A stretch of 39,174 nucleotides of DNA from Terriglobia bacterium (GTDB lineage: Bacteria > Acidobacteriota > Vicinamibacteria > Vicinamibacterales > CAVVIG01), in the NCBI GenBank assembly GCA_020073005.1, contig JAIQFX010000074.1:1-39174 (forward strand), read 5' to 3'. Numbering within the stretch: position 1 is the stretch's first letter; the number at the start of each line of letters is the position of its first letter. Under the pieces are notes generated by a model that saw only the letters and a list, made by a program, of their open reading frames with translations, had not been told where the DNA came from and made no database searches. The position numbers and the translations under genes are program-made. This document shows, piece after piece, positions 7,408 through 15,326 of the stretch.

Positions 7408-8280
7408 GTGACTCGACGCTATCTCTCTCTCGTTCTCATTACTTCGTTCGCACTACTCCTCACGACGACGCCCGCGCGCGCGCAGACGTCGTCAGACCCG
7501 GCGGCTTCGCCGACCAACGCCGTGCAGACGCCGTCAGCGCAAGCCGATGACGACGATGCCAAGCTGCGTCCCATTGAACCGGACTTCAACGTCATCAATC
7601 TCCCGACCACGCTCCCGCTGCCGGAGCACGCCGGGGATTTCCACCTGATGCACCGCTTCGCCGGCAATCTGCGGCAGGGAAGCTTCGGCGACAACCTCGG
7701 GAATCTGTTCGGCATCGACCAGGGCGCCACGATGAGCTTCGAGTACCGCTTCGGCGTGATGAAGCATCTCGAAGCGATCGCGGCGCGCACCAACTTCGAC
7801 AAGAACGTCCAGTTCTCGACGAAGTACGACGCCTTTCATCAGGACGCCACGCATCCCGTCGGGCTGTCGGCGATTCTGTCGGTCGAAGGCGGCAACAACT
7901 TCCGCCGCGATTACGCGCCAGCGATCGGCGCGTCGATCTCGCGGACCTACCAGGACAAGATCGCGGTCTACGCCGATCCGTTCTGGGTCCACAACAGCGC
8001 AGCCGCGACCGGCGTCGACGAGAACACCGGGTTCGTGGGCCTCGGCGCGCGCACACGGATCGTCAAGGACACGTTCTTCGTGTTCGAAGTGACGCCGCGG
8101 CTCGGCGGCTACACGCCGGCCGACGCCGAGTTCGCGTTCTCGGTGGAGAAGCGCGTCGGCGGCCACGTGTTTTCGCTGGTGTTCGGCAACTCGCCGGACT
8201 CGACCTATGGCCAGCTCGCGCGGGGCGGCTTCCCGCAGAGTCTGTTCCTGGGCTTCAACCTCGCACGCAAGTTCTTTTAA
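7408..8280 (+). CDS. DUF5777 family outer-membrane beta-barrel protein
   Basis: 290-residue protein with a signal peptide (VTRRYLSLVLITSFALLL... to ARAQ) and a body that matches the DUF5777 pattern: FHLMHRFAGNLRQGSFGDNLGNLFGIDQGA split in two motifs, a SFEYRFGV strand, alternating hydrophobic strands, and a C-terminal Phe (LARKFF) typical of proteins inserted by the BAM machinery. An acidic, proline-rich linker (ADDDDAKLRPIEPD) precedes the barrel. The GTG at 7408 has GGAGG five bases upstream; the ATG at 7396 overlaps that sequence and is less likely. Family members are often found beside CHRD/YceI-type secreted proteins, which fits the CHRD lipoprotein 28 bases downstream. Transport or structural role unknown. 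Confidence 0.8.
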   Translation: MTRRYLSLVLITSFALLLTTTPARAQTSSDPAASPTNAVQTPSAQADDDDAKLRPIEPDFNVINLPTTLPLPEHAGDFHLMHRFAGNLRQGSFGDNLGNLFGIDQGATMSFEYRFGVMKHLEAIAARTNFDKNVQFSTKYDAFHQDATHPVGLSAILSVEGGNNFRRDYAPAIGASISRTYQDKIAVYADPFWVHNSAAATGVDENTGFVGLGARTRIVKDTFFVFEVTPRLGGYTPADAEFAFSVEKRVGGHVFSLVFGNSPDSTYGQLARGGFPQSLFLGFNLARKFF

Positions 8281-8308
8281 CCCGACACAACGAAGGAGAA
8301 TGGATCTG

Positions 8309-8830
8309 ATGAAGGGACTCCCGGTTCTTGTTTCCGCGTTCGCGCTCCTCGCCGCCGCCTGCGGCAGCTCGTCGACCTCGCCGTCGACGTCGGCGCCGAC
8401 CAAACCGACTTTTACGGCGACGCTGTCGCCGGCCAACGAAGTGCCGCCTGTCTCCGGAGCCGAAGCGACGGGAAGCGGGACGGCGACGATCACGCTGGAC
8501 ACGACGACGAACTCTTCGGGGCAGATCACCGCTGCGACTGCGACGTTCGTCGTCAACCTCAGCGGGTTTCCGGCCAACACGCCGATCAATGCGGCCCACA
8601 TTCACGTGGGCGCCAACACCTGCGCGTGTCCCGTCGCGGTCTCCACAGGCCTGACCGCAGGCGCCAACGTGCTCACGAACGGTTCGGGTTCCTTCACGGT
8701 CGCGGGCATCAACGTGACGGCCGATGTGGCGTCGGCGATCATGGCGAACCCGGCTGGGTACTATTTCAACGTCCACTCGGCGCAGAACCCGGGCGGCGTG
8801 GCGCGCGGCACGCTCTCGCGCGTTCAGTAA
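8309..8830 (+). CDS. CHRD-domain lipoprotein
   Basis: 173-residue lipoprotein with one CHRD domain, a fold named after chordin and widespread in bacteria without known function. The N-terminus MKGLPVLVSAFALLAAAC gives a lipobox with Cys18, followed by a Ser/Thr/Pro-rich tether (SSSTSPSTSAPTKP). The domain shows LSPANEVPPV, GSGTATITLDT, AAHIHVGANTCACPV (with a Cys pair), and the closing YYFNVHSAQNPGGVARGTL. The ATG at 8309 has AGGAG ten bases upstream; the ATG at 8300 is only one base from it and would be poorly placed. The gene follows the DUF5777 barrel by 28 bases, so the two are probably one transcript ending at the terminator at 8845. Confidence 0.88.
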   Translation: MKGLPVLVSAFALLAAACGSSSTSPSTSAPTKPTFTATLSPANEVPPVSGAEATGSGTATITLDTTTNSSGQITAATATFVVNLSGFPANTPINAAHIHVGANTCACPVAVSTGLTAGANVLTNGSGSFTVAGINVTADVASAIMANPAGYYFNVHSAQNPGGVARGTLSRVQ

Positions 8831-8844
8831 CCTCAGTACATAAG

Positions 8845-8876
8845 AAGGGCGGGCCGCTGGGCCCGCCCTTTTTTTT
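8845..8876 (+). terminator. intrinsic terminator after the CHRD gene
   Basis: An 11-bp perfect stem, AAGGGCGGGCC (8845-8855) and GGCCCGCCCTT (8860-8870), with a four-base loop and a run of eight T (8869-8876). It starts 14 bases after the CHRD stop codon. The strongest terminator in the window. Confidence 0.92.
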
Positions 8877-8878
8877 CT

Positions 8879-8899
8879 GCCGGGTCGAAAGGACCCGGC
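8879..8899. repeat. REP-like hairpin GCCGGGTC-GAAAG-GACCCGGC
   Basis: Perfect 8-bp inverted repeat around a GAAAG loop, directly behind the terminator and 16 bases before the end of the convergent PEGA gene. It lacks its own T-run. Short GCCGGGT palindromes in convergent gaps resemble dispersed REP-like elements; only one copy of this exact form is in the window. Confidence 0.4.
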
Positions 8900-8915
8900 C
8901 TACACCCGAATCAAA

Positions 8916-9689
8916 TTACCAGCGTCGCATGTCGCCCCGGTACGGAATCACCTGACCGGGCTCCACGGTCACGTCCATCGTCATCGTCTCGTAGCCGGTC
9001 GCCTGGATCTCGATGTGATGTAGGCCGGCCGCGAGCGTCAGCGGCTGATCCGCTCCATCGAACTCACGGACCGTTCCCGCATACGAGCCGTCGACGTAGA
9101 CCAGCGCGTCGCTCGGCGAAATCTCCAGGCTGACACCGCCATACATCGTCGACTCCGGGCCCACGACGATGGGCGCCCGTGGCGCGTAGTAGCCGTAAAC
9201 GGGGACCGGATAGGCGTACGCGTACGGCACCGGATAGCCGAGCCAGATGCCGAAGTTCAGGTGCAGCCGCGGCCGGAACACGTACGGCCGGTAGATCGGA
9301 TAGCCGTAGGCGTGCGGCGCGAACCGCGGCTCGTAGTGCGGCCGGTAATCCCGCGGCCGTTCAAAGCGCGGCGAGACGATCACCGGGCGTTCGACGCGCG
9401 GCGCCACGACGACCGGACGGTCGACGCGCGGGCGGGTGACCTCACTACGAGGCACGGCGCGCGGCACGGAGACCTGCGGTCGCGTTTCGGGGCGCGACTC
9501 GGTGCGCGGGCTGTTGTCGCCATGCGGGCGCGCGCGCTCGACGGCGCGACCCTGGTTCTCGGCGCGATCCGAATGGCTGCGCTCGCCGCCGCGGGCGCCG
9601 CGGTCACGCTGACCGGCGAACGCCGGCGTCGATGCGACCGCGATCGCGAGGACGACCGCCGCCGGAGTGAAGATCGTGTGGAGCTTCAT
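8916..9689 (-). CDS. exported PEGA-domain protein with Arg/Pro-rich and Tyr-rich segments
   Basis: 257-residue exported protein. The signal peptide is MKLHTIFTPAAVVLAIAVAS ending AFAG. Residues about 25-125 are very rich in Arg, Pro, Glu and Val with short repeats such as VERPVIVSPRFERP; residues about 125-180 are rich in Tyr and Pro (PYAYAYPVPVYGYYAPRAP). The C-terminal 75 residues form one PEGA domain: VSLEISPSDALVYVDGSYAG, TLAAGLHHIEIQATGYET. Similar disordered-plus-PEGA proteins are common in Acidobacteriota and probably sit in the envelope. The ATG at 9689 follows an AGGGGG ribosome binding site. The gene is divergent from the S9 peptidase across a 179-base gap that holds operator-like repeats. 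Confidence 0.8.
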   Translation of the reverse strand: MKLHTIFTPAAVVLAIAVASTPAFAGQRDRGARGGERSHSDRAENQGRAVERARPHGDNSPRTESRPETRPQVSVPRAVPRSEVTRPRVDRPVVVAPRVERPVIVSPRFERPRDYRPHYEPRFAPHAYGYPIYRPYVFRPRLHLNFGIWLGYPVPYAYAYPVPVYGYYAPRAPIVVGPESTMYGGVSLEISPSDALVYVDGSYAGTVREFDGADQPLTLAAGLHHIEIQATGYETMTMDVTVEPGQVIPYRGDMRRW

Positions 9690-9735
9690 GGCAACCCCCT
9701 TGTCGCCGGAACCGGCCGACGACACTTGTCTCTGG

Positions 9736-9750
9736 GGCAAGGACCTTGCC
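9736..9750. promoter_or_regulatory. operator-like palindrome GGCAAGGaCCTTGCC
   Basis: A perfect 7-bp inverted repeat with one central base, about 47 bases upstream of the PEGA gene start in the divergent gap. The size and symmetry suit a dimeric repressor site; no T-run makes it a terminator. Confidence 0.4.
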
Positions 9751-9814
9751 AAGCCCGCGGCCCGTCTTTTGGGCCTGTTTCCAGGGAGTTCTCGAAATTC
9801 CTCTGCTGCCGACT

Positions 9815-9843
9815 GGTGACAGGCCGGTGACAGGCAGGTGACA
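9815..9843. promoter_or_regulatory. three 11-bp-spaced direct repeats GGTGACA (Pho-box-like)
   Basis: GGTGACA begins at 9815, 9826 and 9837, exactly 11 bases apart. On the minus strand this reads (C/T)TGTCACC repeated, with TGTCAC cores and CTGTCAC in two of the three copies. PhoB/OmpR-type regulators bind heptamers spaced 11 bp on one DNA face, and the E. coli Pho box heptamer is CTGTCAT. The site lies between the PEGA gene and the S9 peptidase gene and could serve either. Confidence 0.5.
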
Positions 9844-9855
9844 AAGCACCGGTTG

Positions 9856-9861
9856 TATCAT
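9856..9861 (+). promoter_or_regulatory. candidate -10 element (TATCAT) for the S9 peptidase, leaderless
   Basis: TATCAT ends seven bases before the ATG at 9869, so transcription should start at or next to the start codon. There is no Shine-Dalgarno sequence in the gap, which fits leaderless translation. No consensus -35 is seen; the 11-bp repeats occupy that region. Confidence 0.5.
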
Positions 9862-9868
9862 CTCGTCC

Positions 9869-12097
9869 ATGTCTCTACTCGCCAGACTGCTTCGCGGCGC
9901 CCTGATCGCGCTCCTGCTGACGGCCGCCGTGGTCGCGCAGCAGCGCACCGACACGCCGCGCACGTTCACGGCCGCCGACTACGCGCGCGCCGAAAAGTTC
10001 ATGCCGTACAACACGACGCCGCTCGTTCTCAGAAGCGGCATCCGCCCAGCCTGGCTGACAGACGGCCAGGACCGCTTCTGGTATCGCGTCACGACGGAGA
10101 AGGGGAGCGAGGCCGTCTTGGTCGACGCGACGACCGGTGCGAAGTCCCCGTGCAATCTCGCGCCGTGCCGCGAGACGCCGCCCAACGGCGGCGGACGTGG
10201 CGGTGGCGCTGGCGCAGCGGCGCGGATGGAGTCGCGGTCGCCGGACGGCAAGCGTGCGGCGTTCATTCGCGATTGGAATCTGTGGGTGCGCGACGTCGAG
10301 TCAGGTAAGGAGACGCAGCTCACCAAAGACGGCGTGAAGGACTTCGGCTACGCGACGGACAACGCCGGCTGGCAGCGCAGCGATCGGCCGATCGTCGCCT
10401 GGTCGCCGGACTCGAAGAAGATCGCGACGTTCCAGCAGGACCAGCGCAACACCGGCGAGATGTACCTCGTGGACACGAAGGTCGGCCATCCGACCCTGCA
10501 GGCGTGGAAGTATCCGCTGCCGGGAGACGACGCCGTGACGATGATTCACCGCGTCGTCATCGACGTCGACTCGGGGAAGATCGTGCGCGTGCAGTTGCCG
10601 CCCGACCAGCATCGCTCCACGCTCTGCGACGATGTCGCGTGCCGCGGCAGCGAGTGGAGCGACGTGCAATGGAGTCCGGACGCGGCGACGGTCGCGTTCG
10701 TGTCGACGTCGCGCGATCACAAGCACGAGCAGTTGCGCGTGACCGATGCCGCCACGGGCACTGTGAGAGACGTCCTGGAGGAGAAGAGCGAGACGTTCCT
10801 CGAGTCCGGCAACGGACGCGTGAACTGGCGCTACCTGCCGGGCTCGAACGAAGTCATCTGGTTTTCGGAGCGCGACAACTGGGGACACCTGTATCTTCAC
10901 GATCTGCAGACCGGCCGCGAGAAGCATCCTATTACGAGCGGCGACGGCAACGTCACGCAACTACTGCACGTGGACGAGAAGAGCCGGCTGCTGTACTTCG
11001 TCGGCGTCGGCTTCGAAAAGGGCCGCGATCCGTACTTCCGGCATTGCTATCGCATCGGAATGGACGGAAAGAATCTCACGCTGCTGACGCCGGCGGACGG
11101 CGATCACGACGTCACGCTGTCGCCCTCAGGCCGCTTCCTCGTCGACAGTTACTCGAAACCTGACGTTCCGCCCGTGACGGAGCTGCGCGACGCCGCCGGC
11201 ACACTGATCGTCACGCTCGAGACCGCCGACGTTTCGCGTCTGGTCGCCGCGGGCTGGAAACCGCCGACGCCGATCACCGTCAAGGCGCGCGACGGCGTGA
11301 CCGATCTCTACGGCCTGATGTACAAGCCGACGAATCTCGATCCGTCGAAGAAGTACCCGATCGTCAACCACATCTATCCCGGTCCGCAGACCGGCAGCGT
11401 CGGCGGCCGCAGCTTCTCGCCGTCGCGCGGCGACACGCAGGCGCTCGCCGAGCTCGGCTTCATCGTCGTCGAGATCGACGGCATGGGCACGCCGTGGCGA
11501 TCGAAGAAATTCCACGAGGCGTACTTCGGCAACATGGGCGACAACACGCTGCCGGATCAAGTGGCGGGGATGAAGCAGCTCGCCGCGCGCTACCCGTGGA
11601 TCGATCTCGATCGCGCCGGCATCTACGGGCACTCGGGCGGCGGCTTCGCGACCGCGGACGCAATGTTCCGCTATCCGGATTTCTTCAAGGTCGGCATTTC
11701 GGAAGCGGGGAACCACGACAACCGCGTGTACGAAGACGACTGGGCGGAGAAGTGGCAGGGGCTCTTGCAGAAGACGTCCGACGACTCGACCAACTACGAC
11801 AACCAGGCCAATCAGCTCGTCGCGAAGAACCTGAAAGGGAAACTGCTGCTCGCGCACGGCACGATGGACACCAACGTGCCGCCGAATAACACTCTGCTCG
11901 TCGTCGATGCGCTGATAAAGGCCAACAAGGACTTCGATCTGATCATGCTGCCGAACCGCGGACACGGATTCGGAAACGAGCCGTACATGGTGCGCCGGCG
12001 CTGGGACTACTTCGTGAAGAATCTGCTCGGCGCGGAGCCGCCCGCGGAGTACCAGATGCACGCGCCTGCGGCCGAGACACGTCCGTCGGTCCAGTAA
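9869..12097 (+). CDS. S9 family dipeptidyl-peptidase (DPP IV-like)
   Basis: 742-residue serine peptidase of the prolyl oligopeptidase family S9, subfamily B, which removes N-terminal dipeptides, often Xaa-Pro. A signal peptide (LLRGALIALLLTAAVVAQ) suggests periplasmic or secreted location. Residues about 50-470 are the DPPIV N-terminal beta-propeller (SPDGKRAAFIRDWNLWVRD, WSPDSKKIATFQQD, VNWRYLPGSNEVIWFSERD, DNWGHLYLHDLQTG). Residues about 480-730 are the alpha/beta-hydrolase domain with the triad Ser589 (IYGHSGGGFAT), Asp667 (HGTMDTNVPP) and His699 (NRGHGF). A Gly-rich insert (GGGRGGGAGAAAR, about residue 110) is unusual and resembles the inserts in the quinoproteins. All catalytic residues are present. 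It is a single gene, divergent from the PEGA protein. Confidence 0.93.
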   Translation: MSLLARLLRGALIALLLTAAVVAQQRTDTPRTFTAADYARAEKFMPYNTTPLVLRSGIRPAWLTDGQDRFWYRVTTEKGSEAVLVDATTGAKSPCNLAPCRETPPNGGGRGGGAGAAARMESRSPDGKRAAFIRDWNLWVRDVESGKETQLTKDGVKDFGYATDNAGWQRSDRPIVAWSPDSKKIATFQQDQRNTGEMYLVDTKVGHPTLQAWKYPLPGDDAVTMIHRVVIDVDSGKIVRVQLPPDQHRSTLCDDVACRGSEWSDVQWSPDAATVAFVSTSRDHKHEQLRVTDAATGTVRDVLEEKSETFLESGNGRVNWRYLPGSNEVIWFSERDNWGHLYLHDLQTGREKHPITSGDGNVTQLLHVDEKSRLLYFVGVGFEKGRDPYFRHCYRIGMDGKNLTLLTPADGDHDVTLSPSGRFLVDSYSKPDVPPVTELRDAAGTLIVTLETADVSRLVAAGWKPPTPITVKARDGVTDLYGLMYKPTNLDPSKKYPIVNHIYPGPQTGSVGGRSFSPSRGDTQALAELGFIVVEIDGMGTPWRSKKFHEAYFGNMGDNTLPDQVAGMKQLAARYPWIDLDRAGIYGHSGGGFATADAMFRYPDFFKVGISEAGNHDNRVYEDDWAEKWQGLLQKTSDDSTNYDNQANQLVAKNLKGKLLLAHGTMDTNVPPNNTLLVVDALIKANKDFDLIMLPNRGHGFGNEPYMVRRRWDYFVKNLLGAEPPAEYQMHAPAAETRPSVQ

Positions 12098-12254
12098 CAA
12101 AACTCGCACTTACGGAACTGACTCGCGTCGGGCGCCGCCGCGCCCGGCGTCGCGGCAAGCGGCGACTGGTGAGACAGTTGCCGCGCGTCTCGCGCCGCGA
12201 CGAAAAGCGGTACGGTTCGCGCATTCCATGGCTCCCGTCTGAGGGGAGACGTCC

Positions 12255-14303
12255 ATGGATCCAGCGCTCGCTCCGAGTCAATCGCCCGCGCTCGTCGTCT
12301 TTCGTGACGGCCTCGGCGAGCGCCGCCACGTCAGCGATCCCACGGGCGCCGGTGTCTGCGAGATCCTTTGTGTACGCGATGAGCTGAGCGCCGTTCCGTC
12401 CTTCGAATTCGCGCTCCGCGAGCGCGTGAGCCGCCTCTCCGGCTTTCGCCACGCTTCATACGCGCGCGTCCAGAGCGTCGATCGATTGAGTCAGCCCGGC
12501 GCGGCGCTCGCCGTCGTCGCCGATGCGGCTCAAGGGGTTCGTCTCTCGAGCCTGCTCGCGCCGCGGCCCACGCCGCTCGACATCAATGCGGCGCTGCATC
12601 TGATCCGCCAGCTCGTGTCGGCGGTCGCGATTCTGCACGAGACGGCCGCCGACGCGTCCCACGGTGCGATTGGGCCCGAGCGCCTCGTCGTGACGCCGAA
12701 CACGCGCGTCATCGTCGTGGAGTACACGCTCGGCGCCGCGCTCGAGCGGCTGCGCTACACGCCCGAGCGCTACTGGAAAGAGCTGCGCGTCGCGGTCCCG
12801 CCGTCGGCCGGCCCGGCGCGCTTCGATCAGCGCACCGACATGATGCAGGTGGGCGTCGTCGCGTTGTCGCTCGTGCTCGGACGGCTGCTCCGCGACGATG
12901 AGTATCCCGCGAAGATCAGCGAGGCGCTCGCGTCCGCGTGGGCGATCTCGGCGGGCGGGGGCCTGGCGCCGCTCCCGTCAGGGTTGCGCGCGTGGCTCGC
13001 CAGGGCGCTGCAACTCGATGCGCGGCACTCGTTCGCCAATGCCGTGGACGCCAGCGCGGAACTCGACGACGCGCTCTCGCTCGAGGACGAGATCGGCGCC
13101 GGCGAATGGGCCGTGCTCGAAGCCGTCGCGCCGAAGCCGGAGCCCAAGCCGGAGCCCGTCCTGCGAGACGTGGCGGCGTCGACGGCGGCAAAACCGCAGG
13201 CGCCGGCTGCGCCGTCTTCTTCCTCGCCGTCTTCTCCTTCATCTTCGGGGGTGACGATGCCGCACTCACGCGCCGCGATCCTGAGCGCCGTCTCTCATTC
13301 TCCCGTTCCGCCGGCCGCGCTTCGCACGCCGCCGCATCGCGCGCGGCTCGCGGCCGTCGTCGCCGGACTGATTGCCGTCTGCACGGCGGGCGCGGCCGCG
13401 GCGTGGCGCTACGTCGCGCCCTCGTCTCCCGCGCCGGCCCACGTCGTCAGCACCGGCACGCTCACCGTCGACAGCGAACCGAAAGGCACGCCCGTCCTCG
13501 TCGACGGCGACACCCGAGGCGTCACGCCGCTGTCGATGACGCTGGCCGTCGGCCCGCATCGCGTCGAGCTGCGCGGCGCCGGGGAAGCGCGCACCATTCC
13601 GGTGACGATCACCGCCGGGACGCAGGCGTCGCAGTACATCGAGCTCGGCCGGGAGACGACGCGATCGGGGCAACTCCAGATTCGGACGGAGCCCTCCGGC
13701 GCGCAAGTGAGCGTGGACGGCGCGCCGCGCGGGCGATCGCCGCTGCTCGTCGAGGGGCTGACGCCGGGCGAGCACATGGTCGTTCTCGAGAGCGATTTCG
13801 GCACTGTGAAACACGCCGTCACGGTGAGCGCCGCCTCGACGGCGTCGCTTGTCGTCCCGCTCGGCGCCGCGGAGGGCGCGCCCGTGTCCGGGTGGATCTC
13901 GATCGCCGCGCCGGCCGAGCTGCAGGTCTTCGAGAACAAGCGGCTGATCGGGACGAGCCAGAGCGACCGCATCATGGTGTCGGCCGGCCGGCATGACTTC
14001 GAGATCGTGAACGAGGCGCTCGGCTACCGCGCGTCGCGCACGGTCCAGGTCGCGGCGGGAAAAGTGTCGGCGATCAAGATCGACTGGCCGAAAGGCACGA
14101 TCGCCGTGAACGCGCTGCCGTGGGCGGAAGTCTGGATCGATGGCGAGAAAGTCGGCGAGACACCCATCGGCAACGTCTCGGTGCCGATCGGCACGCACGA
14201 GATCGTGTTCCGGCATCCCGACCTCGGGGAGCAGCACTACGCGGCGACTGTTGCGCTCAACGTGCCCGCGCGCGTGAGCGTGGATTTGAGGAAGAAGCCA
14301 TGA
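12255..14303 (+). CDS. membrane pseudokinase with four PEGA repeats
   Basis: 682-residue protein. Residues about 20-280 follow a Ser/Thr kinase fold (AALHLIRQLVSAVAILHE in the alpha-E position; HGAIGPERLVV in the catalytic-loop position) but the HRD Asp is replaced, the glycine loop is absent and no DFG is visible (VEYTLG instead), so it should be inactive. A Pro/Ser-rich linker and one membrane helix (LAAVVAGLIAVCTAGAAAA, about residue 370) follow. The outer part holds four PEGA or PEGA-like repeats: GTLTVDSEPKGTPVLVDG, GQLQIRTEPSGAQVSVDG, WISIAAPAELQVFENKRLIG, TIAVNALPWAEVWIDG. The ATG at 12255 is preceded by GGGGAGA. The stop overlaps the start of the TonB-domain gene by ATGA, which implies coupled translation and a joint envelope role. 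Confidence 0.8.
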   Translation: MDPALAPSQSPALVVFRDGLGERRHVSDPTGAGVCEILCVRDELSAVPSFEFALRERVSRLSGFRHASYARVQSVDRLSQPGAALAVVADAAQGVRLSSLLAPRPTPLDINAALHLIRQLVSAVAILHETAADASHGAIGPERLVVTPNTRVIVVEYTLGAALERLRYTPERYWKELRVAVPPSAGPARFDQRTDMMQVGVVALSLVLGRLLRDDEYPAKISEALASAWAISAGGGLAPLPSGLRAWLARALQLDARHSFANAVDASAELDDALSLEDEIGAGEWAVLEAVAPKPEPKPEPVLRDVAASTAAKPQAPAAPSSSSPSSPSSSGVTMPHSRAAILSAVSHSPVPPAALRTPPHRARLAAVVAGLIAVCTAGAAAAWRYVAPSSPAPAHVVSTGTLTVDSEPKGTPVLVDGDTRGVTPLSMTLAVGPHRVELRGAGEARTIPVTITAGTQASQYIELGRETTRSGQLQIRTEPSGAQVSVDGAPRGRSPLLVEGLTPGEHMVVLESDFGTVKHAVTVSAASTASLVVPLGAAEGAPVSGWISIAAPAELQVFENKRLIGTSQSDRIMVSAGRHDFEIVNEALGYRASRTVQVAAGKVSAIKIDWPKGTIAVNALPWAEVWIDGEKVGETPIGNVSVPIGTHEIVFRHPDLGEQHYAATVALNVPARVSVDLRKKP

Positions 14304-15175
14304 TTGCCGCCATTCTCACCATCGCACTGGCCGTCTTCGCTCCGGAGCAGGATCCCATGACCGCCGCGCGCGAGCTCTACGCGTCGGCCGCGTACGAGGA
14401 CGCGTTGGCGATGCTGAACCGGCTGCCGCAGGCCAACCGCCCGGCCGACGAGGCGCGCACCATCGAGCAGTACCGCGCGTTCTGCCTGCTCGCGCTCGGG
14501 CGCACCGCCGAAGCCGAGCACGCGATCGAGGCCGTCGTCTCAGGCGCGCCCATGTATCAGCCCGCCGCGGCCGACGTCTCGCCGCGCGTGCGCGCCGCGT
14601 TCAGCGACGTCCGGCGCCGGATGCTGCCGGGCATCATCCAGCAGCAGTACGCGCGCGCCAAGGCGGCGTACGATCACAAGGACTTCGCCGCCGCCTCCTC
14701 CGGCTTCGAGCGCGTGCTGGAGGTCATGGGCGATCCCGACGTCGCGACGGCGATCACGCAGTCCCCGCTGTCGGACCTGCGCATGCTCGCGACCGATTTC
14801 CACGATCTCGCGGTGACCGCCGCAACGCCGCCACCGCCGCCGCCCGCGCCGGCCCCGGCTCCGGCGCCGGCCGCGCCCGTCGCGCCGCGGATCTACACGC
14901 CCAATGACGCCGCGGTGGTTCCGCCGATCGTCATGCGCCAGGAACTGCCGCCGTATCCGGGCCTGCTCCCCGCCGAGAAGCAGGGCATCATCGAAGTCGT
15001 CATCGACGAGACCGGGGCCGTGGAGGCCGCGGTCATGCGGCAGAAAGTCAGCCCCGCATACGACGCGCTCGCGCTCAACGCGGCGAAGACGTGGCGCTAT
15101 CGGCCGGCCAGCGTGGATGGCGTCCCCGTGAAATTCCGCAAGGCCATCACGATCACCGTCAAGCCGCACCTCTAA
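14300..15175 (+). CDS. TonB-domain protein with TPR-like N-terminal region
   Basis: 291-residue protein that begins with a short hydrophobic signal (MIAAILTIALAVFA). Residues about 15-170 are helical with TPR-like pairs (AARELYASAAYEDALAMLN; ARAKAAYDHKDFAAASSGFE). A proline/alanine spacer (PPPPPPAPAPAPAPAAP, about residue 177) leads to a C-terminal TonB-type domain of about 90 residues with LPPYPGLLPAEKQGIIEVV, DETGAVEAAVM and ALNAAKTWRYRPASVDG. Classical TonB carries energy from ExbBD to outer membrane receptors, but here no ExbB/ExbD genes are nearby, so a structural or sensing role with the upstream pseudokinase is as likely. Start ATG at 14300 overlaps the upstream stop (ATGA). It ends 151 bases before the next operon. 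Confidence 0.82.
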   Translation: MIAAILTIALAVFAPEQDPMTAARELYASAAYEDALAMLNRLPQANRPADEARTIEQYRAFCLLALGRTAEAEHAIEAVVSGAPMYQPAAADVSPRVRAAFSDVRRRMLPGIIQQQYARAKAAYDHKDFAAASSGFERVLEVMGDPDVATAITQSPLSDLRMLATDFHDLAVTAATPPPPPPAPAPAPAPAAPVAPRIYTPNDAAVVPPIVMRQELPPYPGLLPAEKQGIIEVVIDETGAVEAAVMRQKVSPAYDALALNAAKTWRYRPASVDGVPVKFRKAITITVKPHL

Positions 15176-15242
15176 GCGGACCGCCGGCCCGCCGCCAGCG
15201 CTAGACACGCCCGCCTCCGGCACGCCGCCGTTCACCGGGTTT

Positions 15243-15261
15243 TTCCGGCCGTTCGCCGGAA
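15243..15261. repeat. inverted repeat TTCCGGC-CGTTC-GCCGGAA
   Basis: Perfect 7-bp stem with a five-base loop in the 151-base gap between the TonB-domain gene and the small membrane protein gene. The run of T lies on its 5' side, so it is not a terminator for the upstream gene. No other signal is recognisable in this gap. Confidence 0.4.
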
Positions 15262-15326
15262 GGCCGTTCCCCGGACCCTTCGCTCACGTATTGTCGGACG
15301 TGGGCGGACGGAGCGGGGAGCGCCAT

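Noticed and set aside
12110-12254. GC-rich hairpin near 12129-12153 as a terminator of the S9 peptidase
   Set aside because: GGGCG and CGCCC can pair but there is no T-run, and the flanking sequence is so GC-rich that such pairing is expected by chance. Nothing else is recognisable in this 157-base gap.
14820-14880. CCG/GCG triplet tract as a DNA repeat element
   Set aside because: It encodes the Pro/Ala spacer of the TonB-domain protein, a normal feature of that class.
15240-15265. Inverted repeat before the LiaF-LytS operon as a terminator
   Set aside because: The T-stretch precedes the stem instead of following it, in either direction of transcription.
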